DNA from: Aldrovandia affinis
Taxonomy: Eukaryota > Chordata > Actinopteri > Notacanthiformes > Halosauridae
DNA length: 64,000 nucleotides
Reading direction: 5' to 3'
Assembly (NCBI GenBank): GCA_029706075.1
Contig: JAINUG010000195.1
Span: forward strand, 1,678,501 to 1,742,500
Part shown: positions 25,092 through 38,200 of the stretch, in pieces
How the letters are laid out: each line of letters opens with the position of its first letter
How positions within the stretch are numbered: position 1 is the first letter of the stretch
Notes under the pieces: model-generated
Databases searched by the model: none
The model's input: the letters and a program-made list of their open reading frames with translations, nothing else
What the model was told of the DNA's origin: nothing
Position numbers and translations under genes: made by a program

Positions 25092-27049
25092 TATAAGTGT
25101 AATCGGTTGCGCGGAGTTTCAACCTGGTGATCTGAGAGAAGGCTTCACGTGCATGTGTCCCTGCACAGGGGAACGGGCTCAGGAGCAAAAGCAACTCCCC
25201 TGCAGCCGTGGTCCACTTTTTAAATCTTCAAATGAGCCATTAATTTACTCTGAATATCCATTTCAATTAAATGAGTCCATTTCATATCGCTCGTGAAATG
25301 AAAGCTGAAACTATTATAGCTTCTGTGACTGCGTGCTTTGTGCGTCGAAGGCCGGTCTTCCTTTAGGAGAGACGTCCTTTCCACGGCTTAATTCAGAAGC
25401 AAATGAAAGCTCATTACAGTATAAAAAGTACTCTGTGCCACTGAAATGCAGTTAATCTCTCCATTGATGTGTTAATTCCAAACTTGCATTGCCAGAAAGA
25501 ACTGATTATCCCATGTACCAAATAGGCCCGTGATCCCCCTTAATCTTAAAATAGTCCAGCACCGCAAGTATTAGTAACCAGAAACTCTGGTCAAAGTCAG
25601 ACCCTTTCTGGTTGTCACCATGTTGCCAAGACATGTTGCTAGGGAGGTGTTCCATCTAACCGCAAAGCAAAATGCTTAACGCTAAATTAACTTAGTTTAT
25701 ATGAATCTAATAGGGACCAAATGTACTCCCTTAAAAGTACTCCATCATATTGATTTTATACTGACCATTTTGATGTAAGTCAATTATTAAGCAAGTATTA
25801 TTATTTTTAATTATTCCACAATACATGTATTTATTTTAATTGTCTCTTCTCGCCATTTGTAAGAGGAGAAACAATTAACATTAACAACATTAACTTACTC
25901 AAACTGCTGACGTACCTGCAAACAAGGTACAACAGCAATGCATGAATAGGTAATGTGTGAAATGTAAGCTATGAAATCCACACAGGATAAATCAATATAA
26001 ACCGTAGCGGTTCTGATCAAGACAGTACCCTTACCTGTCAGTGCTCAGGCAAGGCAACTCCGTTCATCTCACAGCCCAATAGACGTCCTCACATATCTGA
26101 AGAAAAGAAAGGAGACTCGTATGTCATACAGTATGTTCAGAACCCTTGGTGCCGATCCCCCAGTGGTGACCTTGCAGTAGGAGAGCCATTTGAAGGTGTG
26201 ACCAGGCAGCCTGCCAAAAAATGCCCTGCCCTTCACAAATGGCATGTGGTAAAACTTATGAGGCCCAAAGGGTTAAAAAAAAAAAAAAGAAAAAAAAAAC
26301 TCCCTTGTTATAATTCTATGAAAGACAGTATCAAAGTAGCACTGGTTTGGGGTGTTGGGGGTGGTGCTTGAATAGCCAGATGAGGAGCACCCCAAAAGAG
26401 GGGTTGTTCGCTGGGGCTTGTAGCCGGGCACCACTCTGCTGCTACCAGCTGGGATTCATTTTTGGGGGTCGAACACAAAACCGTGCCACGGTCATTTACA
26501 CAGGATGGCAACCCGAACAGCTGGACCAGCAGGGCTGCCTCTGATTGCCTCTGTGCCAGACACGCTGTGACCACAGGGCCTCGCGGGAGAGCCCCATTCA
26601 GCGCTGTGGTCGAGTGCGGTCTCATTTACAACGCCGAGAAGAGCACAAGGGCAGCCGGCTGATTGGCTCTGGCAGAAAGGACGGACCGTCAGGGTGACGG
26701 ATGATCTGCCTCTTTGCGTTGATGAATGAGGCAAAGCAGAGGGATTCCACGAGGGGATGTCGTTTGCGGGAGGAGCCTGAAGCACGTCCCCGAGCCTGTG
26801 TTCCACCGATAAGCCTGAAGACGATGCTGTAATGACCCACATTTCCAAGCGTATGATGAAACAGACAATGCGACACTGGCACGCTGCATCAATGAGAGGG
26901 AGATCAGTTTTGAGTAGTTGGCCCTGAACGTGACATGAATGCTTCGAGCAATATTGAATGTTTTCCATTTGAAATATTTTTGTGGTTGAGACATCGATCA
27001 TGTGACTTTTGGACTTTCTGAGGCACTTAGTTCAGGCACTTAGTACAGT
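25092..27049. other. Non-coding region
   Basis: Unique AT-rich sequence, an A-rich tract at 26273-26300, then a GC-richer stretch (26340-26700). Apart from the exon-like segment at 26035-26096, nothing recognised. Confidence 0.35.
26035..26096 (-). other. Candidate non-coding (5' UTR-type) exon
   Basis: On the minus strand the acceptor cctttcttttcttcag precedes 62 bp ending in CAG|gtaagggt. All three frames contain a stop, so it would have to be untranslated, carrying a 9-codon upstream ORF (ATG AAC ... TGA). It could be a 5' exon of the same unknown gene as 9236-9345, but nothing links them. Confidence 0.2.
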
Positions 27050-27600
27050 GGTGTGCCCTACAGTTGGATCAGGACCATGCCAGTCCCAACTGTGTCCCGC
27101 AAGGACTCACAATTGGCAATAGTTTTGCGCGGGGAGGAAAGGTTCCAAGCGGCATTACCCAATAGCGACTCCTCTATCTGTGCCTCCTTCTCATTACATT
27201 GCATTAACATTGCAGGCATTTTATCCAGAGCGACATACAATTTTACATTTTTTTACATACAATCCTTTTATACAGCTGAAGCAATTTGCTGAAGCAATTC
27301 AGGTTAAGTACCTTGCTCAAGAGTACAATGGCAGTGCCCCACCTGGGAATCAAACCTGCAACCTTTCGGTTACAAGCCCATTTCCCTAACCATTATACTA
27401 CACTGCCACCCAATACACACTTCTCTTCCTCCTGTCCACCCCTTCAGCAGTTGCTTAGTGTTCTGGGACTGAAATTGTGGTTGCTCAGCTGGTGGTGTGC
27501 AGAGTGAAAAGAAGAGATGGCCGACAGCACACATACGGGGCGATGTGCATGCTGGTGTGTGCCCTCCCAAAATTGATAGAGGAGGTTGCAGCCCTGGGAT
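27050..27600. mobile_element. Repeat family D (copy 2), interrupted by a SINE
   Basis: Shares blocks with 16235-16670 on both sides of a family A SINE at 27192-27412, so the SINE inserted into an existing copy. Confidence 0.55.
27192..27412 (-). mobile_element. tRNA-derived SINE, family A
   Basis: Minus strand reads ggcagtgtagtataatggtt as head, ggttgcaggtttgattccca as B box, then gagcaaggtacttaacctga and a tail ending gctctggataaaatgcctg. Confidence 0.85.
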
Positions 27601-27689
27601 TGGCCCACAGTTTACAAAATGGAAACCAGGAAAACCTGTGACTTTGTTGAAAACGTTTAAGCAATTCCATAATTTTCCCTTAAACCTAT

Positions 27690-28108
27690 TTTAACATAAT
27701 GCACATTTGACTTTGTCTTTGAACTCTTCATTTTCCACAAATGGTTAAGTTTCAGTGACCAGGTGGCCACACCTTCAGCAATTAGGACCCCACTGATTTT
27801 ACCTGCCAGTCTATAATTGAATATATTAAAAACGTAACCCCCTTCTAAAGGAATTTGCCATGTAGCACATTACATCAAATGAAAGCATTAGAATGTTTCA
27901 GAGTTTAAATTCCTGGGATATGAATAAGGGACATTTATTCTTCATCACATGCACAGCCATTTGACATAATGTGGCCTTGAGATGGTAGTTCATCAATAGA
28001 CATTAAAAGTGTCAAATTAAAAACAATTGACAGCAGGGGTTGCAATTATGGTTGTAACAAAAACCAGCATGCACAGCGAGTCCCCAGGACAGAGTTTGAG
28101 AACTCCTA
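27690..28108. mobile_element. hAT element fragment (relative of 19670-20408)
   Basis: Shares gccatgtagcacattacat, gacataatgtggcctt and the end gtttgagaactcct with the 19670-20408 family; the left end is missing. Confidence 0.65.
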
Positions 28109-28139
28109 CAATTTTAGATAAAAAAATAAATATATACAT

Positions 28140-28450
28140 TTCAGATTTTTTTCCCGCTTTTCCCCCCAATTTCTCCCACTGCCTGCAACTATGGGATCAG
28201 CCACTACTCCGGGGCCAGCAATGAACCGCTTCCTTTGAGACAGAACTCGCCTATTCGTTATGCCCACAGGGAAGCTTTCTGTGCTTGCGGCGAGCTCGTG
28301 CCGGCTTTCCTTCCCCCCTCCACCTGGGGCAGACAGCCAATCGCTGCCCCGAGCGGGACTCCCAACCAGTGCCAGGCTGGCGCAGCCGGGGATTGATGCA
28401 ATGTGCACTCCGGGCGAATGCCTTTACCGGTTGTGTCACCTGGGGGCCCT
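28140..28450 (-). mobile_element. SINE-like repeat, family C
   Basis: Minus strand carries a diverged head, the GC-rich body with gattggctgtctgccccagg, and the end gggagaaattggggggaaaa found in the other family C copies. Confidence 0.65.
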
Positions 28451-28786
28451 GCCCTGAACTCCTTCTATTGATAATTGTGTGACCCAATTCTTTGAAGCAG
28501 ATATTTTGATCACTCGCATTTGGATGTAAAACATAATTAGGAACCACACTATCACAAAACATACAATTATGCAAGAGATCATTGCATGTTTCCATGGTTA
28601 TTAAAACCATATTAACCATATTTTTTTAATAACCCTGAGTCTCCCCACTGCTAAGTTAATTCAATTCAGAAAGAATTGTGATACACACTTTTATGTTAAA
28701 TCTGCCTGCCTGCTACCTAACCATAATGTTTAATAATGTTGTGAATAATAATTTCATTCAGAATTAAATTAAAGTCAAATCTTAAC

Positions 28787-28960
28787 CAAAAAGGGCTGTG
28801 GGTGCAGGCTTTTGTTCTAGCACAGCACTGCAACACCTGATTCAACTAATCAAGGAATCGTGGTCTTCAATCAATTGATAATTTGAATGAGGTGTTTTAG
28901 TGCTGGGCTACAACAAAGGCCTGCACCAACACCAGTCCTTTTCGGATAAGATTGCCCCCC
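28787..28960. mobile_element. hAT MITE, degenerate copy
   Basis: Inverted gtgggtgcaggcttttgttc and acaacaaaggcctgcacc arms with the ttttcggataagattg right end, as in 20441-20643. Confidence 0.7.
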
Positions 28961-29049
28961 TGCCTTTAATCATTTGGCAACATATTCCGCTAAACTTGGG
29001 GCTCTCAATTCTGGTCCTGGAGAGCTGCAGGGTATGCTGGTTTATTAAT

Positions 29050-30654
29050 TTTATATAGTCAGTGTCTCTTGTACTATGGAAATCAGACTCCAGGATCAAA
29101 TAACCAAGCAACATAATACTGGAGTCAAGCAGTGTGGCTCCTTGTCTGGCCCATATTTCAGTCATGACCATGACCTCCACATCCTCAATGGTATTAAGCC
29201 CAATACATACACACACACACACACACACAACACACTGCACTTGTAATGAAATAAAAACAGTGAAGAAACCATGTTGAGAGATTTACCTACCTTACCAATT
29301 TAATCAAACACTACTTCTTTGTTTGGCTCTTGCCTCATGATCACACAGACGTCCTGTTGGAATACCTCCTTAATATTTGTTTCAAAGCCTTTTCCTGTTA
29401 CTCGGTATGTTGGACATTTGTTGTTAATTAAACACAGATTACACACACTGCACTCATTTTTAAACTTTATTCTAGGTGTGCAAGTGTGCATTTAGAAATG
29501 TTGGGGTGTTTTTATAGTATTGCTTTTTAGCTTTTTAGCAAGTACAGAAGATCCCTTCTGTCAAGACAGTGCATGGGCACTGGGTGGCTCCCTTTATGTT
29601 ACCATGGCGATTAAGCTGCTCTTTCAAGGCTGGTCCGAATGTGCCTCAGCCCCAGACTCCGCTCTTGTTTCGCTGGACGTCAAGCGGCGATGACAGCTCA
29701 GCGGGAGATGAAGGGATCTGGCTAGCTGAAGCTCACCTGTCTCCTGCCTCCCTGGGAAACAGGGACCCCCCCCCTCTCTGATGCCCTCTGATGTCTTGCC
29801 TATGTCAATCCTTTGATTGGCCAGAGATCCCAAATCCTTTTTCTCAGGGCCCTTGTTGAGAGGCCTGTGTTGTGAACAGCACAGTGGTGAACGCTGTGGG
29901 ACAGGGGTCTACTGCGATGGGATGGCGGCGACGGATACGATAGTCCCTTCTGACGGTGCCTTCAAAGGCATACCTAGACCCCTATCTCTGAAATCTCATC
30001 TCACATGACATGAGATGAGACAAGCATTTTATCTTTATTTAAGTCATAAATACACTTTAGAGATTCTAATTAAACTAAAATGTCTTTGGACTGTTGGGTG
30101 TATCTGGAAAACACGCAGACGTCAAACTGACCGCGCCAGTTCCTCAGAATGGTGTTTATGCGCCCCCATCTGGGCATAAGGAGGTACTGATCGTTAATTC
30201 CATCCTATCTGTTGATCAAGTGAGTGAAACCTCCGCGTTTCATCATTATGTCCATAATATGAAAGCACTCTCCAACAGTCATGCATGCTTACTGTTAATT
30301 CCTACGTTTAGTTTTATAATCTAGGGGGATGATTTCAGAATTGTTTTTGGAGGGATCATTTTTTGTGAAGCTAATAATGTCACATCTTGTCACATTCAGC
30401 AAACTCCATCGAGACATTTATTTTTGTTGATTGCCCTCGATAGAGGGTTGCCAAATGGAAACCCTTCCAAGAAGCCTACTGGTATGGATTTTCTTTGCTC
30501 CTCAAACCATCTGCCTCACTGTGCTTGGGGGCATGGTGCAATTGCATCCTCTACCAGGCAGGTTCAGCACTGTTCCAGTGGTTTTAAAATTAATATAATT
30601 ATTTAAAATAAATAATTATTTTAAATGTAATTATTGACTAGCGCTCGACTAACA

Positions 30655-30719
<65 letters not shown>

Positions 30720-31980
30720 TTTTATTGCCGATACCGATTTGTGGAGTAACCTGGGCCAACGATTGCGGATATATACACATATGTATTACATCAAATTATT
30801 CTCGAAAAACTTATTATTTTATTATATTGTCAATACCCGAAATGAACGTTCAAATAAATAAATATAAGTAAAATCACACAATGAATGAACAGACAAAACG
30901 TTGATACCAATAGCTTTTGCAAAGTCAAATATAGGTGGAAACGATCAGTCAAGCTCTATTATTGACCTGAAAGTGGCATCTTTCGTTTTTTACTTATTTG
31001 TTTGTAACCATCTCCTGACTTGTGAAAGTCAACAGCCCTTCATCTCGTTTCTTCTGAGAGTTCTTGGCCTTTCCCCATGGTGATGGATGACAAATGAATT
31101 TCACATGTGTGTTACCTCATTTTTATACCCCAGTGAAACAGGAATCAATGGGAGGCCACAACATAGTTCCCTAAGATTGAGATTAATTTACAAAAGTAGC
31201 ATGTTAATACAGATTTATTTTTGTTGAGATTTTAATTAAAATAATTATTAGGGATGTAAATAATACATTTTTGGGGAAACTATTTCTTGTTAAACTAAAT
31301 ACTTTATATTTCAAAAGTACATCACCTATGGTTTTGGACACAGACGATCAGAATTTGCTTTCATTCTGACAATACAACAATATGAATATATAATTCATAT
31401 AAACCACATTTCAATAATAAATTGCAACCCCCCCCTTCGTAACAGTACCGCCTAAAAAATGAAAAGGCTTCATAGCATAGGGGTTGAATTAATATCCCAA
31501 AAGGTCCATCCCTCTTTGTGTTCTTAGTAATTTGGTAAATTATTTTGATTGCTATAATCCATTTTACATTAATGGATAAAATGTATATTTTGCTCTTTTT
31601 AAAGTTGTGGGACAACCAAAAATGTAACATTGGCATGTACATTTTGCCACACTGGTTATTTTATTTTATTCCCTTGTCTATTTAAAATATTTTTTGTATC
31701 TATCTTGTAAGGTATCATTAATTTGGCATCCAGTGTCTTTTAGCCTGGACCGCAGTGTTCCAAGATAATTTACAAGTTCAAACCGCTGACTAAGTATAAA
31801 TACTAACCAATATAAATTATGAAGCTAAAAACCTAAAAGGAAGAAAAGACAACATTACTAATATAATATATTAAAACCAGGATCAGTTCAATATAGCTGT
31901 AGCTAGTTAACTGTAACACAAGTGAAACCATTTTGTGTAAATGGCAGATGCTAATCCCGGATCAGCCCTTGACAGCGCAC
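29050..31980. other. Non-coding region upstream of lmln
   Basis: Holds short (CA)n at 29206-29229, a GC-richer unique block at about 29540-29960 that could be conserved non-coding sequence, a (TA)n at 30659-30716, and an AT-rich DNA-transposon-like relic around 30720-31380. No coding exon recognised. Confidence 0.35.
30659..30716. repeat. (TA)n microsatellite
   Basis: Uninterrupted AT dinucleotides followed by a T-run. Confidence 0.98.
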
Positions 31981-32236
31981 ACTTCCAGGATGAGAAGGTA
32001 ACGGATGGTTGTCAAGGAAGTGACGTCGTGTCCAAGTCCTGGAGATGATGAAACGAGTGTTATGTAGCTATGCTTAGCTAAGTGTTGCATTGCATGGGAG
32101 TGTCGGATGGTGTTGTTTCCTTTCCACATTTTAAACCGATAGCTAGCTATGAATGCAATAGCCATTGGCTGTGCGGGAGTAGCAAGCGAATCACCGGTAT
32201 TCACGTCGCGGGTTTGCCAGTATCTTCTGGTCACGT
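31981..32236 (+). promoter_or_regulatory. Probable lmln promoter region
   Basis: The 250 bp above the lmln start hold an ETS-like aggaagtgac (32015-32024) overlapping a CRE-like tgacgtcg (32021-32028) and an inverted CCAAT box within gccattggct (32161-32170). No TATA box lies at a sensible distance. This fits a TATA-less housekeeping-type promoter. The transcription start is not determined, and a divergent transcript cannot be excluded. Confidence 0.45.
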
Positions 32237-35200
32237 ATGATGGCGACGAGGCTGAGCTGTTGGTGGAAGCTGTTTGGATCCCTCAGCCGGATTTGCACTT
32301 TTTCTCTTCTGGTCCTGTCAGTACACTGCCACACTTGTAAACACAGAGTGCCCTCTCCGTCGGAGGTAAGTGTCCGGTGTACTACAATATTGAATATTAG
32401 CCAAATATAAATATTATCTGTGTTGCTAACTAGCTATCAGTGTTAACTGGTAGCTTGATAGATACTCGTCTTAAATCAGTGTCCTCAGCACTTCTGCTTA
32501 GAACAGATGACACAACGACAGCTGTGTGATGGCGCATCGATTTGTTTCTATTGGCAGTCAGCTACAGTTAGCGGAATATCGTCCCGTTAGCTAGTTCTGT
32601 TAGTTACCTAGCCAACGTTAGGCGTTCGCTGAGTTGTATTAGCTAGCTAGCTAGCTAGGTAGCTAAACGACATGTACATTTGTCAGCTAACTCGCTACTC
32701 TTTCTAGCTAACAGAGGGCCGTCATGTATTTTATTTAGTTATTCACGAATTATACCATTTATCTATCTCCCTTAAATACGTGTAATGCTCAAGCCAGCTT
32801 GTTAAATATGAATGAATGGAGGTTATTCCTTCCATAGCTAGCGCTTCTATAGTATAACATTATTTAATTTAGCTACTGGAGCAGGGGTCACCAAACCACT
32901 GGTCTTGAAGAGCCACAGAGTCTGTTGCTTACTTTTGTTTTCACCTTAAAATCAGTAAAACCAATTTGGACCCAAGATGCCGGGGGGTTGGGGTGAATTA
33001 ACTGTAATATTGATTTAATTGATCGTTGGAGTTCTGAGTAACATTGCTCTGCTCTGGCCACTACTTTCACGTAATGTATTCGACAGCCGGATATCTCACA
33101 TACAGTATCTTTGTTAAAATATCCGGCTAGATAAGTACAACTGCTATTCTTGCTTCCAGTTTTGCCTGGCCCTGGGTCCTAGTTATCCTGACATAGCTAC
33201 ATTCATTTTCAAAGATGTAACTAGTCATTCTGAAAGGACCTTTTTGAGTAATGAGTATCAATATTGCTAGCTTGATTAATTATGTTTTGTTGAAATAAGT
33301 TATAAGAATGTATAATAACGAAGCTAGTAATGTGTCAAAACAGCTTAATTTCTTAATTTCTTATTGTTTTGTAGGTTATTCACAAAGTTTACTTGAAGTC
33401 GGAGAGAATAGCGAAAAGAAGTGTCGACCAGCAACTGAAAATAAAAATCACCTATGATTCAAGCTTGGAAGAGTAAGTAATTGGATTAACTAACTTTAGC
33501 TACTCAACATTACCAACCCAGACCTACTATTCCTAACCATTCTAGTAAGTAAGTAAGTAAGTAAGGGTTTATTTATATAGCACCCCTCCCAGCACGAATG
33601 CACAGAGTGCTTTACAGAGCATAAAAATCAATAAATGTGAGACACAAAAACATTGAACAATGCTAAAGGCACAGCAGATCATGCAAAAGCAGACACACAC
33701 AAAAAAAAACTGAGTTTTACCGTTTGAATAGCTCACTCATTTTAAACTTAATTAAGCTTATTTTTGTTGGCTACCTTAACATTTTTAATTTGCTTTTGCT
33801 AGGTTGGATTCAGACAAGAGAAGACTTGTGAAGGTATGAGAATGCTTGCGTAAAACAATTAGGCTACTTATTTAGCTAGTTTGAAGCCAGTGTTAGCATA
33901 ATGGTTAAGGAACTGGGCTTGTAACGCAAAGGTTGCAGGTTCGATCCCAGGTGGGGCACTGGCGTTGTACCCTCGAGCAAGGTACTTAACCTGAATTGCT
34001 TCAGTAAAAATATCCAGCTGTATAAGTGGATTGTATGTAAAGAAATGTGAAACTGTGTAAGTCGCTCTGGATAAGAGCATCTGCTAAATGCCTAATTTGT
34101 AAAATGTAGTGTTAGCTAGTTTAGTGTTTTTAAATAACTTGTTTGCTTTCAATAAACCTTTGTCTTGCCTTTTTTCCCTCACATGAGATATGACAGATGT
34201 AGAAAGGTAGAACATCAAAACATTCTCCGATAATTTAACTGGTTACATATCTGAATCCAGTCTGTTTCATACAAACTGTCTAGTAAAACATGTGCATTGT
34301 AAATATTGTGGCACTCACTGTTATGGTTATGGTGAAACTCAATCCCCCACCATGTGCAATTTTGCCAACTTTGCAAAAAAAGAAAAAGAAAAAAATGCAA
34401 GTTTCTGCATTACGTACACGACATGAGTAATGGAAAATGGCAACACTTCCCTTATTTGTGTTACTACTCAAAACATGAAAGAGAAAGTGGGTGGATTTAA
34501 TTCAGTCAGGGAATTCATTTTCATGTCTGTGTGTTTTTAATGTTTTGTCCACGTCCTTTGATAACAGGAGAAGCTGTTTCCACAAGCGATTGATTACTTA
34601 CAGAAGACATTTCGAGTTCGGAGACAAACTGGCCCAGTACTTCTCAGCAGGTAGCCTTTCCCCCAGATTTATATTGCCCACGTGAGACTATGTGCGAGAG
34701 TTTGCATTTCTTTTGTTTGTGTGTATATTATTGCATGCATTGTAGTTCCATAAACCTTTATATAACCTATTAATTATGCAAATGCAACCAATTAGCAAAA
34801 GCATTCAAAATAGTATACTATAATATTCCATATAGCACATTAGAACTGATCAAAGTCCTGAGATGTGAAAATAGGACATTTATTCTTCATGTCATGCATA
34901 GCTCTCTCTGGCTTTAAGAGGGTAAATCATCCCTCAGTATACATTAAAAATGCCAATTAAGAGCAGTTAACAGCTCCTTACAATTTAGGCGTTGCAAGTA
35001 TGGTTTAGTACGAGAACCAGCATACACAGTGAGTCTCCCCAAGAAAAAGTTTGAAAATCCCCTCTCAAGACTGAATGCTCTCTTGCATCATTTTCAAAGT
35101 GAGTGCTGTAAGTATGACTATATGTATTAACTGTGCATCTCAGCAAAATACCATTTTGATGACCGCTTTTGAACTGGATTTAATGTGCACAGTCAGCAGT

Positions 35201-38200
35201 AATGAAAGCATTTACAAAAATGTTTTGCCTGTAAACTGATCACTGGGGTCTCCTAATCCTGTCAGTGGCCAGCTGCAGGTGCATGTAATCTCATTTTCCT
35301 AAGCCTTGCTTGTGGTGTTATTCTTTTGCGAAGGCAATGTGCAACCAACCAGTATCTGCGGAAGAAAGATGACCCGCACCGCTATTGCCAAGGAGCGTGC
35401 GCGGACGTGACGAAATGTGGGCCTGTCGTCGTCCCCGAACAGCATTTACAGGTCAGTCCGGAGCTTCAGGAAGTCACCATGACCATGTTTCTGCCAGCCT
35501 GTTCCAAGGGAAGGATGTAGGATGTAGGATGTACAAAAATAAATGTCCATTTTATTGTCCATTGGTTTCCTTCTTATCTCGTACATGCAGACACATGCAA
35601 AATAAATAAATAAAATAAAATCAGTTTGAATAATTTATTAATAGTGTCTTCGGTCTGTGTTACACCAAGAAAGGCCATTGTCACCAGTCGCATGTCATGG
35701 TGCATTCTCCATGTGTTATAGATAAGATGAGCGAGATGAATGTTTAAAGTACAGGTGTGAAATCGAGCTGTATTTAAGACTATGCAGCGCTGAAGTTGCA
35801 TGCAGTGCTGTGTTGAAAACCTGCAGTGCTTAAATGGATCAGCCATTGGCATTGAGGGGATCATTTGGATTAGTGAAAATCGCCACGTGCGCAAGGTTGT
35901 CACCGATTACCTTTTAGTTTAAACGGTCCAGATGTCCTCTGTCACTGGAGGCCCACTGTTCACATGGGGCATAGGTGTCTTGTGATTATTCTTGCCATTT
36001 TTAAATGCGCTCATTGTAAGTGGCTCTGGATAAGAGCATCTGCTAAATGCCTAAAATGTAAAATGAGAAAAAGAACAAGGGGAAGAGGGAACCAATCCTA
36101 GCTGTCCTTGCTGGATACATTGACCAATCCTGCCTTTACTAGTTGGACACAATTACCAATCCTATCTTTCCTAGCTCCAGCCAGTGAACAATCCTGCCTG
36201 GCCTACATAGAGGCATGAGCGTACCTTCCTCAGCAGTGCAGAAGTGATAGTGACCTTGTGTATCCTTCTCAGCAATGGAAAAGATGCATTGACCTTGTGT
36301 ATTCTCCTCAGCAATGCAAGGTGTGCAGTGAGTCGGGGAGGACGTGTGGCCCGACAGGACCCCTGAGTGGGGAGGGGGTGGAGGGGGCTGACTTTGTGCT
36401 GTATGTGAGCGGGGTGACCACAGAGCGCTGTGGGCAAGAGAACATTGTGGCCTATGCTGCCTACTGCCAGCTGGAGTCTGAGCTGGACAGGTAAGTGTCG
36501 TAGCACACCAAACACACGTGTGTGCAGAAAAGTTTCCACAACAAAGTTTACATTTATTTAAAATGTATGTATATATATATATATATATATATTTTAGATA
36601 GTGTACAGATTTTGAATATTGATTCAGTTGTCGATTGATTGACCGTGAGATACCAGTTATTATCAAGGAAATAAAAACTCTTGTTACAGGTGCACATGCA
36701 TTTTATTTAAGAGCGTGATCTGTTCATGTCATTATGCTGATTAACTTGCGTCATCAACAGCGCCTGCTATGAAATTCACTGTCTGCGTGTGTACGTGTGT
36801 ATGCATGCATTTATGTGAACATCAGTAATAGTGTGTCTTTGCATTTTAAAAAAAGCATGTTTTTGTAGATTGATTGCTTGATATATGCTTTATTGTGAAC
36901 TGTGTAGTATGTGTGAATAAGAGTGTGCCCCCTTCACCTCCTGCCCCTCTGTAGGCCCATCGCTGGATACGCAAACCTTTGTCCCAGTATGATTTCCACA
37001 CAACCTCAGGAGTTTGCGGGCATGCTGTCCACTGTCAAACATGAGATCATCCACGCCCTGGTAGGACCATTTAACACATATATTCATGTACTCTTTATGT
37101 AATAATAATAATAATGTATGTCATTTAGCAGATGCTTTTATCAAAAGCGACTTACAGTAGTGAATGCATACATTTTTCAGTATGTGTCCCCAGTGGGAAT
37201 TGAACCCACAACCTAAGCGTTGCCAACGCTGTGCTCTACCTACTGAGCCACAGAGAACCACACACTCAGGATAGAATATTATATTACAGCCTGTTCACTC
37301 ATGTATGCAGTTTATATAAATGTATATCGTCTGATGAATGCCAATGTGGCTGAAACCTCATGTTTTTAATACTAAAGTAATCAATTTTAATGTGAGCAAG
37401 ACCTTTTTTCTATTTAAATGATTTATACTATTTACAAATATTGTAGACCTTGAAAAATGCTGCTTTTTAAAAATAAATGTACAATCTCAATATATAAATA
37501 GTACTTGCTCTATATGGGCGTCTGTTTGATTGGACAAAAGTATTTGAAAGTGGAAGTAATCTTGCAAGTTTAGTCTAAAGGATTGTCGTTGGTCTGATAT
37601 TTTAACCTTTGAGCCAAGAAAGTTGATTGTTTAAGAAATCATTAAGGAATAAAAAACAGTTCCTTTGAAAACAGTAGAAACTGAAGCCTCTATCTTCTGC
37701 TGTTTAAGGATAATTAAAGAATAATTTAATACAATAAAATACAATTTTATTTCTATTTGTCAAATAGGGTTTTTCCGCCGGGCTCTTTGCGTTTTATCAC
37801 GATGAGAATGGGAAGCCGTTGACACAACGATATGCAAGCGGACTGCCTCCCTTCAATGAGAGGTATGGGAAACTGATGATCATATTAAATAGTTAATAGT
37901 TGCATTATTATGCATTGGTGATGCATTGGTTTTCACAAAATTAAATACCTTATTATTATTCTCAAAACCCTATAATCGTATTATATTAATACATTCTATC
38001 AAATGTAATGTATGCACTGACAAAAAACAAAAAAAACGTTGATACTGTGCTTAATCTGATAATTGATACAAAATGTGAATTTGAACAAACATTTATGGAA
38101 GTAGACTGTTCACATCCATCCCTTGCTCTTAATTGGATATTTGATTTCTGATACCTGTTTAACCAATTTGTTGATGGCACCAATAGTCTGTCTTAAAGTA

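Noticed and set aside
30720-31380. Named DNA transposon
   Set aside because: Phrases resemble fish DNA-transposon debris, but I could not define ends or a family, so it is only mentioned in the region note.
36139-36666. 175-codon frame opposite lmln exon 6
   Set aside because: Antisense shadow of the exon and its tandem repeats.
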